DNA from: Achatina immaculata
Taxonomy: Eukaryota > Mollusca > Gastropoda > Stylommatophora > Achatinidae
Direction: 5' to 3'
NCBI GenBank assembly: GCA_009760885.1
Contig: CM019703.1
Span: forward strand, 10,790,959 to 10,854,958
DNA length: 64,000 bases
In this document: positions 35,263 to 47,882 of the stretch, in pieces
Numbering within the stretch: the first letter of the stretch is position 1
Layout: each line of letters begins with the position of its first letter
The notes under the pieces: generated by a model
What the model was told of the DNA's origin: nothing
Seen by the model: the letters and a program-made list of their open reading frames with translations, nothing else
The model's database searches: none
Translations under genes and position numbers: made by a program

Positions 35263-35534
35263 GCTAGAGTTGTAGTTGATTTTAGTTCTTTTTTTTTCAA
35301 AAATTTAAAGATAAAGCGTTTTGGCTTCTTGATACTCAAGATGACCTTTCTGTCACTCCCCCTTTCTTCATTCGTAAGTCAGCCTTCCATACAATGTCAT
35401 AATCATCCTTTGTTTCTGTGTTGACAGTTGATAGCTTACATACCTTCCCGCAGATCTCCATTTTGTTGGTGTTTTCATGTGTAATACTACAGTATTTTTT
35501 CTTCTTTCGTGACATGTCTTGCGTCTCTTCCATT

Positions 35535-36150
35535 TAACCACATTCTTCCCTGGCCAGTCTTTGTCTTCTCAGTTAATAATATTCTCTCCTGGCAATAATC
35601 TTTGCCTCTCTTCTCATTTAATGATATTCTTTCATGGCAATAACCTTTGCCTCTCTACTCATTTAATGATATTCTTTCATGGCAATAACCTTTGCCTCTC
35701 TTCTCATTTAATGATATTCTTTCATGGCAATAACCTTTGCCTCTCTTCTCATTTAATGATATTCTTTCATGGCAATAACCTTTGCCTCTCTTCTCATTTA
35801 ATGATATTCTTTCATGGCAATAACCTTTGCCTCTCTTCTCATTTAATGACACATTCTTTCCTGGTCATTAATCGTTGCCTCTCTTCTCATTTAATGTTAT
35901 TTTCTCCTGGCCAATAATCTTAGCCTTTCCTTCCATTTCAACATACTCTCTCTCTCTCTCTCTCTCTTGGCCAATAATGTTAGCCTCTCTTTCTATTTAA
36001 TGGCATTCTCTCCTGGCCAATAATCTTAGCCTCTCTTCCCATTTCAGCAAACTCTCTCTTGGCCAGTAATGTTAACCTCTCTTCCCATTTCAACATACTC
36101 TCTATTGGCCTTCCGTTGCCTCTCTTCCCGTTTAATGATATTCTCTCCTG
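35535..36150. repeat. 45-bp minisatellite (6 near-perfect copies, degraded flanks)
   Basis: Unit TTTAATGATATTCTTTCATG followed by GCAATAACCTTTGCCTCTCT and TCTCA. Because 45 = 15 codons, the plus strand (35519-35917) reads a repeated SSHLMIFFHGNNLCL. There is no start context, signal or outside similarity to support a protein. Degraded copies continue to about 36150, interrupted by (CT)n at 35948-35967. Confidence 0.95.
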
Positions 36151-36755
36151 ATATTTCTCTGCCTCTCTCCGTTTACCTCTATCTCTCCCCCTATCTATCT
36201 TTTCTGATTAAATGTTTTCGAGTTTTCCCTCTTCCTATTATGTATCGAATGAATATTTATAGTGTTGTTTTTTTCTTACTGTTTTAATTACCTTATTTTC
36301 TTCAATGGCTTATGCTGGAAACTCTTTATAGCACAGACAAGGGATGCTTTATCACAACTAAAGAATCACAACAGTACGATATGTCAGTGATCAATGTTCC
36401 TGTCTTTACAATAGTGCCACTGTTTCTACAGTCGCCTAGGCTCCACTTATACCTGGGTAATTTATAAAAACTCGATATTTCTAAATCCAGTGATAAGACC
36501 AGAAGTGTCTGTTAGTCACTGACGCAACAGTCTCATTTAAATTCGATTTAAGAAAGTGGCTGCAGGGTTGAAACGAAAGTCTAAAGGACTGTCCAGAAGC
36601 TGATCAAAATACTGCGTTCAAGATGTCTCCACCAGATGTCGCTTCCGACAGAGGTTGAAAGGTCATCGAAGCACTAATCACGATGATTATTTTGCGGGAA
36701 ATTTAGGTCCGATGTCTGGTTGTTCTGAATTTTTATGACTTCTTCTTCTTCTTCT

Positions 36756-36809
<54 letters not shown>

Positions 36810-39018
36810 CCCGTTTTGTTCATTATGCATTTGTTATAAGTATGTTACTAGCAGGGATAAATTCTGTCTTTGGACTATCTGATCAACGACTTGAGAAGGA
36901 CGCACTGCTAACCTTTGAAAGGCACAGTTTATAAAAATTAATGAGCCTTGCAATTAGCCCTACCAGGAAGACAAAACAGGCTGACAGGCGTGACTTTTAA
37001 AAAGCCTAGAACAAAAGCTGATATGTACACATTTATCAACCGTGTGATTTTTTGCAAGAGCTTTTACAAGTGTATATTTATAAGTAAAATTATACAAGGA
37101 AGGACGATTCACTGTTACTCTTTGTAAAACCTTCGTTTTTCTTCCTCTTTAACTCTTTAACAGCCAAACCAAAATCTCAAGACCACACCAAAAAATTATA
37201 ATGAAATTGTCGCCGTTTTTTTTTTTCTAAAGTAAGTGTGACCCCAGATCTGTATTTTGTATACACAGTGATTTACACCGTGAACCTGCAAAAGCAAAAT
37301 ACAAAGCCGACCAGATGAAGTTACTTTTGCAGTCTTCTACGAAACCGTTTATAAACGGCAAATGTTAGGGCTAGATTTACTGCTTCAAGTTTGTGTTAAC
37401 CGTCATTGTTAATATGGTTCGTCGCAGGGAAGCTGTTATCGTTTCCGTCAGAATATTGCGTGTCTTTAGAATGTAAAAGAATTTTACAGTTGTCATAAAT
37501 ATGAAACCTTTCCTTTCTAATTCTCCATCGCTTTTCCCGGAGTATGGATTCTTACAATTTTGACAGAGAATCAGAGAAATTTAAGATCGATGGGGGACAC
37601 ATATGACACCACAGTGTTCGAAATTTATTAGGGACGTCAATCATATTTCAAAATTTTTAATGGAGTCTAGTTTTCTGTACAACAGCGGGCCCGCCTTTCA
37701 CAGAAAGACAAGAACATGGGAAATTCTCTGGTTGTGGCACCTACAAGGATTGTGCTGGGTGAAGATGTTGTTTCAACAGATGTAAGAGTTCCCAGCATGC
37801 CATCGCTCATCCGCGCCGTTCCGCAGAGAGAAAGACGCACTTGCCCGGCAGACAATATTGTCCCCGCGCCTTTCTAAAGTATGTCTATTTTCTCTCGGCA
37901 ACTGAATTCCGTCCCACTTGGCAATACTTGACAGGTTTTTTTTCCCCCTCTCACCTTAACCACAATGTTTTAAAAAGAACAATTTACGCGTATTTAAAAT
38001 CTGTGATGCACAGAACTCGAGAACGCGGGGAAATTTAGATCGAAACAGACACTCGAACTGTGCTCTTCTTGAAATTACCTGGAATTTCAGGACGCTTTTC
38101 AGTAGAATAGATCCTCCTGAAATTTTTCATGTTTTCTCCTGTATGATGTATTTATTTTAAGAATGTCATTACATGTATGAACGTACCTCCCCACCCCCCC
38201 CCCCCCGACCCCCCGGTAACCACTGACAACTGCAGTAAACAGATGTCAGATATTGCTCTGTTGAGAAGGACATTAAACGTAAGAAAAATGAAGATAACTT
38301 TCGTTATACGTAAAATAAGATTACCAGCTTTCAAAAACAGCGCTATTAATGTTCTAGATAATACTACGTCTAGCATCTTTTTTTCCCTTCTTATTGAGAG
38401 ATGACGATTATGATGACGATGGCGTAGATAGATAATGATGACACCTGGCTGTCATGTCAGTTACCGCGGGGGGGGGGGGAGGATGGGAGGGATATGGGCT
38501 TATACAAACTACTTATTGGGGAGGGGGGAAAGGATGAGAAGGTCATGGGCTTGTATAAACTAGTTATTGGGGGGGGGGGTGGGGGGGGGGCAATTAGCCT
38601 ACACATTTCAGCAATTCATTAACTAAGACGAACATAGTGGGCCCTGAAAACCAGTTTTGAGGGGACCTGCAAAAAAAAAACAAACAAACAGACAAACTTA
38701 AAACCATTAACCAGTTCTGATTTTCTTCATGCATATAGCAGATAATGAGACAATGCCATTCCGGCGGACTGCGGTCTCATTGGTCTCCAACAGGTTCGAC
38801 AAAGGCTACGATGTTAGTCTCTACCACCTTGTGGTGGGCTGCTGTTAACATGGACTGTCTCTAAGAAGCATTTACAGTCGTGCCTGACTGCAACCCGCGA
38901 GCCTTGGTACCAGTATGAGGTGAAGCATTGTTTGACAAGGAATACAAAGTTCGGCGGTGGTTCCCTCTTTGTCTTCCATTTGGTTTGTATACGGGGTTCT
39001 CCGCTACTCTTTGTCTGG
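36151..39018. other. No gene recognised; microsatellites and homopolymers
   Basis: Holds (TTC)n/(CT)n at 36737-36806, C runs near 38187-38205 and G runs near 38467-38478 and 38569-38590. TTTAACTCTTTAACAGCC at 37148 resembles a piggyBac-type MITE end without a partner. No coding family is recognised. Confidence 0.45.
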
Positions 39019-39020
39019 AA

Positions 39021-39228
39021 AAGTGGTTCTTAACTTGGGGTCCACAGTCACTCAGGGGAATCCACGGAAGGATTTTTGGGGAGTCTACAGACCACTAAAT
39101 GGATTAGGTCGATGAAACAAATCTCTAGGTTCTGTTAATAGCTATGTTTTAAAAGAAGGGTCCACAGTAGTTCTCAGTTTGGAAGAGCGGGGAGTCCACG
39201 ATAAAAAAAAATAAATTAAGAACCACTG
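39021..39228. mobile_element. hAT-type MITE (208 bp)
   Basis: Inverted ends AAGTGGTTCTTAACT (left) and AATTAAGAACCACTG (right) with flanking GTCTGGAA / GTCTGAAG (6 of 8 match). Such C/AAGTGGTTCT ends and 8-bp duplications are typical of hAT non-autonomous elements. No coding sequence. Confidence 0.75.
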
Positions 39229-40585
39229 GTCTGAAGAGACTAACCCAGAATTCAACAGGGGGAGCCTGCTCTGGTCTGGTGCTGTTTATTCAGATATTCA
39301 CAGCTGACCTCAGTGTCTAGAGGCCTTTCTGATATCAGCCACCCGGTGGACGCGCGTTGTGGATGGACAGGATACCCCAGGCAAGCAACATAACGGCTCT
39401 GTTAAACTCCCATATCCACCTTCCAGTGACGGGTTAAACACTGCACGGGCCCACAGGCCGAACTTAGTAAGGACCCCCGCTGCCTCCAAAATATATCGTC
39501 CATCTGCTGATACATAACCTGATTCCCCCTCTAGCTGTGATCTCCCTATACCGCTCTCTTGATACATAAAGTGATTTCTCCCCTAGTTGTGATCTCCACT
39601 GTTACTATGTTTTACAAACCAAATACACCTGACACGCCAGTGTCTTCTGGATAACATAAGTAGTCCAACGATAATAGCTATAACTGATTGTTATATAATA
39701 ACTTCTATTTCTAGAGTCTCTTTGTTTTTTGTTTGCCTTGACGTCTGGACCCCCGGTCATTCCAGGCCCCGGGCTTAAGTCTGTAAAGCCACTGTCACCA
39801 GCCATCATTCAGGAAATACCTACAGAGGTTGAAGTTTCATAAACGATCATGGAATATATCTCTTAACCCCTATAAAGGGTGGAGGGGGAATTCTATTTAT
39901 CTCAAGAATATTCAGATGCCGGCGAGAATAAAAAAAAGAAAAACAAGAACATTATGTCTCTAAAGAAAGGTGTTATCAAGGACATGTATAAAAAAACTTT
40001 TGCAGACATGATAATTTCTGAGAACACAAAACAGAAAATTGAGGTTAAAAAAATCCATGTATTGATTGGCGGAGTACGAAGAAAATGAGATCAGGTCAAG
40101 CAGCAAAATTATCCCACCCCCCCCCCCCCCCCCCCCCCCCCCATGCTGTAAACTCACAAGATAAAACATCTAATAACATTAGCCATTCCAGTAGAGTTTT
40201 TTTCCTTCTTCTTCTTTGTTTTTTTTTTCTGTAAAAGCAGCGTTTTCGAAGTCTGGTGTCTGGGCAGACAAAACAGACTGAAAAAAAATTACTGTGTTCT
40301 AGTACAGATAAACATATTTCTTGTGTATAAAAGCTTGCAATGGCCGGCTCTTAGTTCATGCATAAGAACTAATCTGTTCCAGATAAAGAGAAGTGAACTT
40401 TAATTACATCCAGGTGTTTTTTATGCCGTGCTTTTTTATAGCTATTAAAAAAGAAACTATTACTGCATCAGGTGTTGTTTACTGGCACATAACGTCTAAG
40501 AGAGAAGATGGTTTTGAAGCGGAGATGTGCCAGTTATTATGGCCCATTCCAGAGCGCCATCTTGTTGAAAAGTTCCTGCAATGGC
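39229..40585. other. No gene recognised; long C run
   Basis: A near-uninterrupted C run of about 30 bases lies at about 40113-40142. The minus-strand 85-codon frame 39310-39567 (containing SADGRYILEAAGVLTKFG) is not recognised. Two imperfect copies of TCCCCCTCTAGCTGTGATCTCC lie about 65 bp apart at 39520-39600. Confidence 0.4.
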
Positions 40586-40589
40586 TGAT

Positions 40590-40930
40590 GCTCTTCTTCT
40601 TCTTATTCTTCTTCTTCTTTCTTCTTCTTCCTTCTTCTTTCTTCTTTTTCCTTCTTCTTTCTTCGTCTTGCTTCTTCATCTTCTTACCTCTTCTTCTTCT
40701 TCTTTCTTCTTCTTATTTCTTCGTCTTCTTTCTTTCTTCTTCTTACTTCTTCATCTTCTTTCTTATTCCTCTTCTTTCTTCTTCGTTCTTCTTCTTTCTT
40801 CTTCTTGCTTCTTCATTTTTCTTCCTTTCTTCTTCTTACTTCTTCGTCTTCTTTCTTCTTCTTCTTCTTTCTTCTTCCTCTTCTTCTTCTGCTTCCTTCT
40901 TCTTACTCCTCTTCCTTCTTCTTCTTTTTT
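40590..40930. repeat. CTT-rich imperfect repeat (~340 bp)
   Basis: CTT triplets with TTTC and TCTTATT interruptions; open in several frames as S/F/L-rich artefacts. Confidence 0.95.
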
Positions 40931-41074
40931 TTGCAGCATCAGGTTATACTAAATCTAGAGCGCAATTAAACAGGAAACAGTCTAATGTTTTCTCCGTGAA
41001 GCCCCAGATGGTCTGACGTCGCTGACCTGTATACATTCATGAAGGACACCCCTGAAGTGGACGCTGGAGTGATA

Positions 41075-41225
41075 TCGTGGTTAGTGCGAACGTCTCTCAT
41101 CGAGAAGTCGGTAGTTCAGTTCAGTTTAGGCTCCTTTGATAGCAAGGAAAGGAGAGGGGGCCATGTCTTAAGCTGATTATATCACTTTCTAATGTGCCGA
41201 CAAGCGACAAACCTTATACACTTAA
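41075..41225 (+). mobile_element. SINE family B, copy 3 (degenerate)
   Basis: A head-like GTGGTTAGTGCGAACGTCTC, then a body aligned to copy 1: AAGGAAAGGAGAGGG, TTATATCACTTTCTAATGTG and CCGACAAG. The B-box is lost. Confidence 0.55.
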
Positions 41226-42640
41226 GTGAGGAAGCGACTCCCCCAGTTCTGGCCCAAATTAGGGCCCCAGAAGGAGGAGGCGGGGGGGGGGGGCGGGGGC
41301 CTGAGATAAATTCGGGAGAAGATATCATAAATGCTGGATTATTATGAAGTGATATTGATACATAATTTTTAGTGATCGATAACAAATTTGCATCATGTTA
41401 AAAGTCTCAGAAATTGTATTGTTAATATTTTTTTTAAATTTCAGTATTTAAAAATCTTTTCATGGGTCATGGGCCGTTTAAAATTGTTCGTTTAGGGTCT
41501 CAGGTCACATATCATTGTTGATCTAGAGTCTTAGGTAATGACCTTCCATTGTGGCTTGAGGTGTACCTGTATAGTTATAGTACAAGGGAAGTAATAAGGT
41601 TTAACAATTAAATTGAGCTGGTTAGAACATTTCGAGAATCCTCAGTAAACATTCACGAGTAAATCAAGAGTCTGTATTTTTTTTTCTCTCTTTTTGTTTT
41701 TTTTTCAAAACTGAATACTTAGGGTGAATGAGAACTGTACTGGAAATTGGTTATATTAGGAGAACCTAGGGGAAGGAGAGAGTGCGTTGTAAAATCACGA
41801 GATGTTTCAAGCACGAGTAAAAATTTCGAGAATTCATAGCGAAGGCTGGTAATATAAAAACTGGAAGAGAGAAGACAGGAAAAAAAAATACGGAGAGGAT
41901 ATTAGATACGATAGATAGAGAGACGGAATATAGATAGCGACAGAGATATGGATACACAGAATCATAGTTAGAATGGTAGCTTCAGAAATCTTGCTAGAAC
42001 TGTGTAAAGAATTGTTCAACCTTGTCATAACTTGATATACTTTTGGCTAGGAACATATTCAGATGTAGTATACTTGTCAGTTTTTGGCCCTTGTGGGAAC
42101 AAGGAGTGGTTTTTCCTAGTAATTAGCTTATGACGTAGATTAGTAGATGCGGTGGGACTGTCTTGTTATTTCGGAATGAAGATTTTGTAAGTGTGTATTG
42201 AGTATCTGTTAGTTCCAAAATGGCGAAGTGATTCTCGTCGGAACGCTTGTTATCACTTGTCTGGCTTTTCGAGCTGTTCTATTCTTCATCCTTAATATCA
42301 CCATCTATTCTCACATTAAATTTTGGCAGTTCTTGGAAACTATAACTGGTGATTCTGTTTTGGTAGAATGTATATTTCGTATACTGTGCTGTTGAAAGAC
42401 AGATTGGTTTCTATACAGTCAGGTGGCCAAGGACATTAACTTTTGAGCGTAGAATTGTTGAGAGCCTCCGGGAATTAGTTTACGTACAGTTCAGTAACAT
42501 CGTAGGTGATTCCAGATTTTGGGATAGTATAAACTCCTCTCAAGAGAATATATCAGCAGAGAGCAGAGACAACCACACGCCCATAGTTGTGTCAGTAATC
42601 GAAAAAAAAATCTCTTCCAATAGTACAAGAACCCCAACTG
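41226..42640. other. No gene recognised
   Basis: Contains a G run at about 41280-41293. AT-rich otherwise, with no family recognised. Confidence 0.45.
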
Positions 42641-42645
42641 TTTTA

Positions 42646-42676
42646 TACAAGGTGTGTCCGGTAAGTAAGGAGACTT
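42646..42676. mobile_element. Possible solitary mariner terminal repeat
   Basis: ACAAGGTGTGTCCGGTAAGT followed by AAGGAGACT resembles the end of mariner-type elements. No transposase or partner end is seen within the next kilobase, so it may be a relic or coincidence. Confidence 0.35.
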
Positions 42677-42754
42677 ATTTTATTTAGCCAATCAGCAGGG
42701 CCCGGGGGAGGTGGGGGGGGGGGGAGGAACAGATAGCCGGATTATTCTCCGGCC

Positions 42755-43108
42755 GTCCGATGAGGCAATCAGCAACCCATAGCTGATATGTTAACGTCAG
42801 GGTTAGCGAACCATAGCTGACCAAGACCCTTTCCCACCTCTCCGTTGGTACCCCCAGTAACAGGCCTAGCCTGGCTAACAGGGCAGGGATCGCCACAGTC
42901 CCCATGGTGGTGGAATCTGCTAAAGAAACACTGCACACCCCCCTGCTTTGTAGCTGTACCCCGGGACTGAAAAAAAGTAGCTCCCATAACCCGCTCCCGT
43001 GCCGATACGATGCTGTGCCTCAACACATCCACAGCATCGGCTGCGAAGAACACCGGCTCGCAGTTGCAGGGAGATAGCACAAGACGAGACAAGACAAGAT
43101 ATAGCAAA
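42755..43108 (+). mobile_element. SINE-like family A, copy 3 (long)
   Basis: The most complete copy: GGCAATCAGCAACCCATAGC, GTCAGGGTTAGCGAACCATA, ACCAAGACCCTTTCCCACC, TAACAGGGCAGGGATCGCC, GGTGGTGGAATCTGCTAAAG, CCACAGCATCGGCTGCGAAG and a GAGACAAGACAAGA tail. The head shows no clear tRNA boxes. Confidence 0.8.
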
Positions 43109-43464
43109 CTGAGAGGTTGTACAATACAAATTAACCAGGTCTTGTGTTAGTAAAATCTACATATAAAATATGTTCTGATGATGCTTAGACAAATAATTCT
43201 CAGCAGGGAGATATGTAGGAGGAAGGAATTTCAAGTCTAAAGAAAGGAGTTTAGAATGTAAAAGAATGTGTACTGGTGAAAATAAATCCTTTCTAGAGGA
43301 TGATTTAGCATATAGGAGTGGATTGGAGGCAGCCTGGGTTGAATAAAGGAGGACTGGGAACTGGTGTATTAAGAACCGCTTACCTTAAACTAAAAGAAAC
43401 TGATGCTGAAAACTGATACGATGGTGCTGGAAGCGAAGATGCCTGTCCTAATGTAGTATCTCAG

Positions 43465-43772
43465 AATGCCAGGGCCTGCCAGCCGTAGCTCATCAAATCA
43501 AATCCCCATTTCTCCCTTCATGCTCCCCAGTAACTAACTCAGTCTAGATTCATTAAGGCAGGGATCGCTGTGATCCCCATAAAGGCGGAGCCTGCCGAGA
43601 AGCATTGCAACTTCTTCTCCTGTTTCTTTTGGGTGGGTTTTACTCTGGGTCTGAAACTCTGTCTTAACACATTCTCTATCCCGTAGAAATCCATGTTCTT
43701 GACCACTTTAGCAGCTTGGTCTGCAAAGAACATCCTGCTCGCAATTCTAGAACGATAGAACAATAGCAACAT
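43465..43772 (+). mobile_element. SINE-like family A, copy 4
   Basis: Shares GGCAGGGATCGCTGTGATCC, GCGGAGCCTGCCGAGAAGCA, a segment around GGTCTGAAACTCTGTC, CTTGGTCTGCAAAGAACATC and an AGAACGATAGAACAATAGCA tail. It lies 360 bp downstream of copy 3 in the same orientation. Confidence 0.7.
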
Positions 43773-44084
43773 TGTCTACTGGCTACATCTGACTCTACTA
43801 GTAGATTCCCTGTGTATCTTTATTTTTTTAATTGTATTTTTATATAGTATAACAGCTGTAACAACCATTAGAGAACTCACCCAAAAAGTAGGGTGGAGAT
43901 CCTGCGAAGACAGTCGGGCGACAGTCACTAAAGTCACCTTTCTCTTAAAATCAGGGTTTAAAAAATGGGCGTCTGTCATATATACTTCATAAAAGTACAG
44001 TCAAAAGCTTCTCAGTTGGTTAGTACCAGTTTTAAAAAGTACTATAAGGAGGGAACCACACCAATAATAGGAAGCCCATGGGTG

Positions 44085-44420
44085 TTTAGGTCTGCTGTCT
44101 CTGGGTTTCTGTAAAGCGGATGTAAAAAAGGTACCTAAACCTTTTATGTAAAGGAAGCTGTCTCTGAAAGTGAAAAGTATTCACTTGCACGGCGAGGCAA
44201 ACTAGAGTACTTCACAAATGCGACGTGTATATATTATTTATTTTTGAAATGAACCAAAACAAGTATTGGAAGGTATGTCTGCTATCTTTGGGTCACTGGA
44301 AAGCAGATGCGAAAACGGACCCTAAAGCGTTTGTGCCAGGAACGCCGTCTCTGAAACCGAAGGATGTGCTTTTGCACGGCGAAGAAAACCAGAATGCGAG
44401 GGCTTATCGGTTAGTTCCCG
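44085..44420. repeat. Direct duplication of a ~120-140-bp segment
   Basis: 44088-44210 and 44264-44405 align: GGTCTGCTGTCTCTGGGT / TGTCTGCTATCTTTGGGT, then CTGTAAAGCGGATGTAAAA / CTGGAAAGCAGATGCGAAAA and TTGCACGGCGAGGCAAAC / TTGCACGGCGAAGAAAAC. About three quarters identical, so an old duplication. Function unknown. Confidence 0.75.
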
Positions 44421-44593
44421 GACCGTAGTTGCTGTGACGTAAGCGTTTGTACCATTCAAGCGAACACCTGTAGTTCTGGGCTCCCAAGCGTGCTGATTGA
44501 GCGGGTCAGGTGACATAATGCTACCCACATGTCTTCAGTTTTGACGGGCTATTGCTCGACCTTGAGTTAAGACGTAGCTCTGCGGTGATGAAG

Positions 44594-45290
44594 ATGGCTA
44601 ACAAGTTCGAGCGACGTGTTTTGCGTCAAATTTTGCAGGAAGCTTGGCAGGTATACTATCGAGGCCATAGAAATGTTTCATCAGGCCCTTGACGAACAGT
44701 GTTTAGGTCGAACAAGTCCAGAGTGCAACGAAACGAATGACGATCGTTTTTTTCCCCTCTATTTTCGACATGAAAGCATTGTTCCAACCGGCACTAAGGT
44801 GAATTCTAAAGTGTACTGCAACGTTCTAAGGGGCTCGAGAGAAGATGCATGGCGACAAAGATCTAAATTTTGGCGCAGACGCAATTGACTGTTACATCAT
44901 CTCAGCGCGCCTGCTCACACATCTCTCAGAACGCCGCAATTTTTGATGGAAAACAAAATGGTGGTTCTCCCACACCCTCCGTATTCGCCTGACCTAGCCT
45001 CTGCTGCGACTTCGCACGTTCCCCCCCAAAAAAATGAAATTGAAGTTTGGGGGAGGGGGAATCGCTTCAACACTTTATACGACACCCAGAATGCATCGCA
45101 GGCGGCATTAAACAGTCTTTGAAGGAGAGGGCTTCTGTTGTTCTGCTCTGCTTTTGAGCCGACGAATAAGCTCGGAATAGCCGTGTACATTCCCCACGGA
45201 GACTGTTTCGAAGGTGATAGCGACCTAATTCAAATAAGGTAATCCTTTATTTGTTTTTGATATCGTCCCGGAACTTTTCGATGGGGCCCT
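44594..45290 (+). pseudogene. Mariner transposase, internally deleted
   Basis: Starts MANKFERR (44594), shifts frame, and reads KFCRKLGRYTIEAIEMFHQA (HTH region). It then jumps to the C-terminal half: VPTGTKVNSKVYCNVLRG, REDAWRQRSKFWRRRN, a stop, LLHHLSAPAHTS (the normal second-Asp site DN is LS) and NKMVVLPHPPYSPDLA, where the third-Asp region is destroyed. NTLYDTQNASQAALNSL follows. A terminal-repeat-like GTCCCGGAACTTTTCGATGG is at 45266-45285; the left terminal repeat was not found. The middle of the protein, including the first catalytic Asp, is missing. About 300 codons reduced to decayed pieces. Confidence 0.8.
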
Positions 45291-45884
45291 AGTGCTTCAC
45301 ACATGGCTGTCAGTGTTCAAGGATAATGGGATATTTTGCGACAAAATCAGACTGAAGTATGAAGTATAACTAGTGAATTAAAGAAAAGAGCTGCTGGGAT
45401 TTCCCAGTGTCAAGAAGAGGTTATGCTGCCCTTAAAAATAGTATCACAACTGTGTTTACTGTGTTAGTGTTTTTTGTTACTGAATAAAAACGTTAGGGCA
45501 CTAGTTGGAGCTGTGTGTGCTGAGTGTTTCTGAACTAGTTATTCGCTGTCTCCAGCCATCAGCTTCACTGCCAGGCTCTTTCAAACCCAAAGTTGGCAAC
45601 ACAGAAGTAAGCCAGTCCTGCGTATCGCTTGACATGAGGTTTTATTGATGTACTAGATGAAAATGCAGATGGTGATGACGATATTCTGACCGCCGGCAGG
45701 TTTGCCCTGCCAAATGATGAGTTCATTCATACTTCCACAACCCCAGTAACAGACATAAACATCTATTTTCTCGACAGAGCATCACAAAAACCATAATCTC
45801 GGGTACACTTTCAAACGTAGACTGACTGTCCACTCAAAGTCTCTCCCACAATTCTCTGTCACAGGTTTCCCAGCCCACGTGACG
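45291..45884. other. No gene recognised
   Basis: No repeat family or domain is recognised. Confidence 0.4.
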
Positions 45885-45892
45885 TTCTAGAA

Positions 45893-46258
45893 AAGTGGTT
45901 CTCAGCCCATGGGCCGCGGCCCAAAGGTGAGCCATGACAGGGTGTATTGTGGGCCACGCTGAAGTCTCAAAGCAGAAAAAAAAGTAGATACAATAAAAAA
46001 TTTTTCCACATTTTTCACGCAATGCATAGGGGTAGACTGCAGGGATGCAAGCCACAGATTTGTAGGTAGCTTTATTAGTATATGAAAAGAACTTTTGTGT
46101 AGAAATGAATATGCAGTTAAACATGTGGAGAAAATATTACATAATACTTTATAAAATTAGATTTATATTTGCACATATAAAACACTTTATTAGTGGGCCG
46201 CAAAAAATGGTTGACTTTTAAATGTGGGCCGTGCAGCAAAAGGGTCTGAGAACCGCTG
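45893..46258. mobile_element. hAT-type MITE (366 bp) with perfect 8-bp target duplication
   Basis: Inverted ends AAGTGGTTCTCAG and CTGAGAACCGCTG, flanked by TTCTAGAA on both sides (45885-45892 and 46259-46266). GGGCCGCGGCCC lies just inside the left end. No coding sequence. Confidence 0.88.
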
Positions 46259-46269
46259 TTCTAGAAGGA

Positions 46270-47213
46270 TCTCGACTGAGCACGGAAAAGTTCAAAAAGA
46301 GAATTATAATTTCCCTTTCTGTAAAACAACAGTTATCTCCCGTGTACTGCTATATTGTCTAACTTTGATTTAGAACACACATATACATGATAGTTTATGC
46401 AAACTGCCTTATCTCCATCTTTTGATAATTCTTAATGTAGCACAGCTACGTAAATACTTTTATTTATTTATCTGTTTATTTATTTATCTATTTATTTTTT
46501 AATCCTCCCCGGTATAATGTTGCTGTCTGTACTTTTATCTCTTTCGCTGCGTTTGACCACTAATTTAGAATTACATGCAGTAGCGTTTCCAATAATGCCA
46601 TTCGGAAATGGGACATCAGTGTGTTAATCTGATATTGAGAGTGGAAAAATAGGTTCTATACATTAATACTACTGCCTTATCTCACGACCACTGACCACTT
46701 CATAAGCTATCACAACATGTTTCAGCAGCCACGACCCCCTCATAGCTACACAATTATCCCCAAATGATCTCAAAATGGACGTTTTCGAGGGCCAGCCTTT
46801 ATTGTATTTGAATGGCTAAAGGTTTTATTGTCGCACACAATGATACGCTGTGCACATGCACGGTGTACCAGTTATAGCCGAAACCTGCAATTAAACGCAG
46901 AGCACAGGCGAGCAATAAAATGGGCCACTAAGCATGTTGCAATGGAAATTGGATGGAAAATGGAAAAGTAATTGACCAGTCCTTATAGTAATTCCATTTT
47001 GGTGTACTGCTCCATAGAGCTTGCTTTCTTCAGAACGTGTTATTATAGCCCACTGGGTGAATTCAATACCAATAAAAATCTGCATGAGGTATCGATCTGG
47101 TATATTCTCTTTCAACTATCTGCATAATAGCAGAAGTAATTTTCAATATTCGTATTCAGAATTCTTAGTCACAGATGGTAATCCCCAGGACTTAACCGCG
47201 AACTTCTGGAACT
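46270..47213. other. No gene recognised
   Basis: AT-rich, with short (TTTA)n at about 46460-46500. No domain is recognised. Confidence 0.4.
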
Positions 47214-47221
47214 AAATGTAC

Positions 47222-47869
47222 CAAGGGTCGGCAAACAGTTGCAAGTGGAACGATTTAGAATGGCACGCTGTTTGAACTGAAATACAGTAACTATGATCTC
47301 CTAAAATTTGAATTTTTACAAATTGAATAGAACTGCGTTAACTTACAAATGTTAACAAATTTTCTCACATCTACAAGCTGTTTAAGAGTTTACAAAGAAG
47401 TTGCCTAACACCTGTGAGTTCAGAAGCCTACATGAAGGTGAAAGTGACCTAATACACACCGGATATTGAACAATTAACCAAGGAGAAGCAGGAACTGATT
47501 AACTGTAACTCATATCAGTAATATGTGGTTATTCATATTAACAGTTTTAACAGCGTGTTTTATGTTTGAGTTATGTAATTGTTTTTGTTCTTTACACTAT
47601 TGGACTTTCTGTGTTAACAGAATATACATTTGACAGTTCTGCAATAAAATTTCGAATAAATGTTTTCAGAATTTAAACTTTGCAAAATGTAGTTTTTGTA
47701 TTTGTTCCTGTTTATACTAAAATACTGAATAACCAACAAGAAACAGCACGATATTTAATGTGTTTCAGTGGTTGTTGTATATAAAAAATATGGTGAGCTT
47801 AGGTTGGCACGCTGAGTGACTTTGCAACATTGCTTCGGCACAACACTACTAAACTGTTGCCGACCCCTG
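47222..47869. mobile_element. hAT-type MITE (648 bp)
   Basis: Inverted ends CAAGGGTCGGCAAACAGTT and AAACTGTTGCCGACCCCTG with imperfect 8-bp flanks AAATGTAC / AATTATAC (6 of 8). Subterminal TGGCACGCTG occurs near both ends (about 47260 and 47804). AT-rich interior without a transposase. Confidence 0.82.
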
Positions 47870-47882
47870 AATTATACTGATC

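Noticed and set aside
35519..35917. 132-codon repeat protein
   Set aside because: A 45-bp minisatellite in frame by length only; flanking degraded units break the frame and there is no family similarity.
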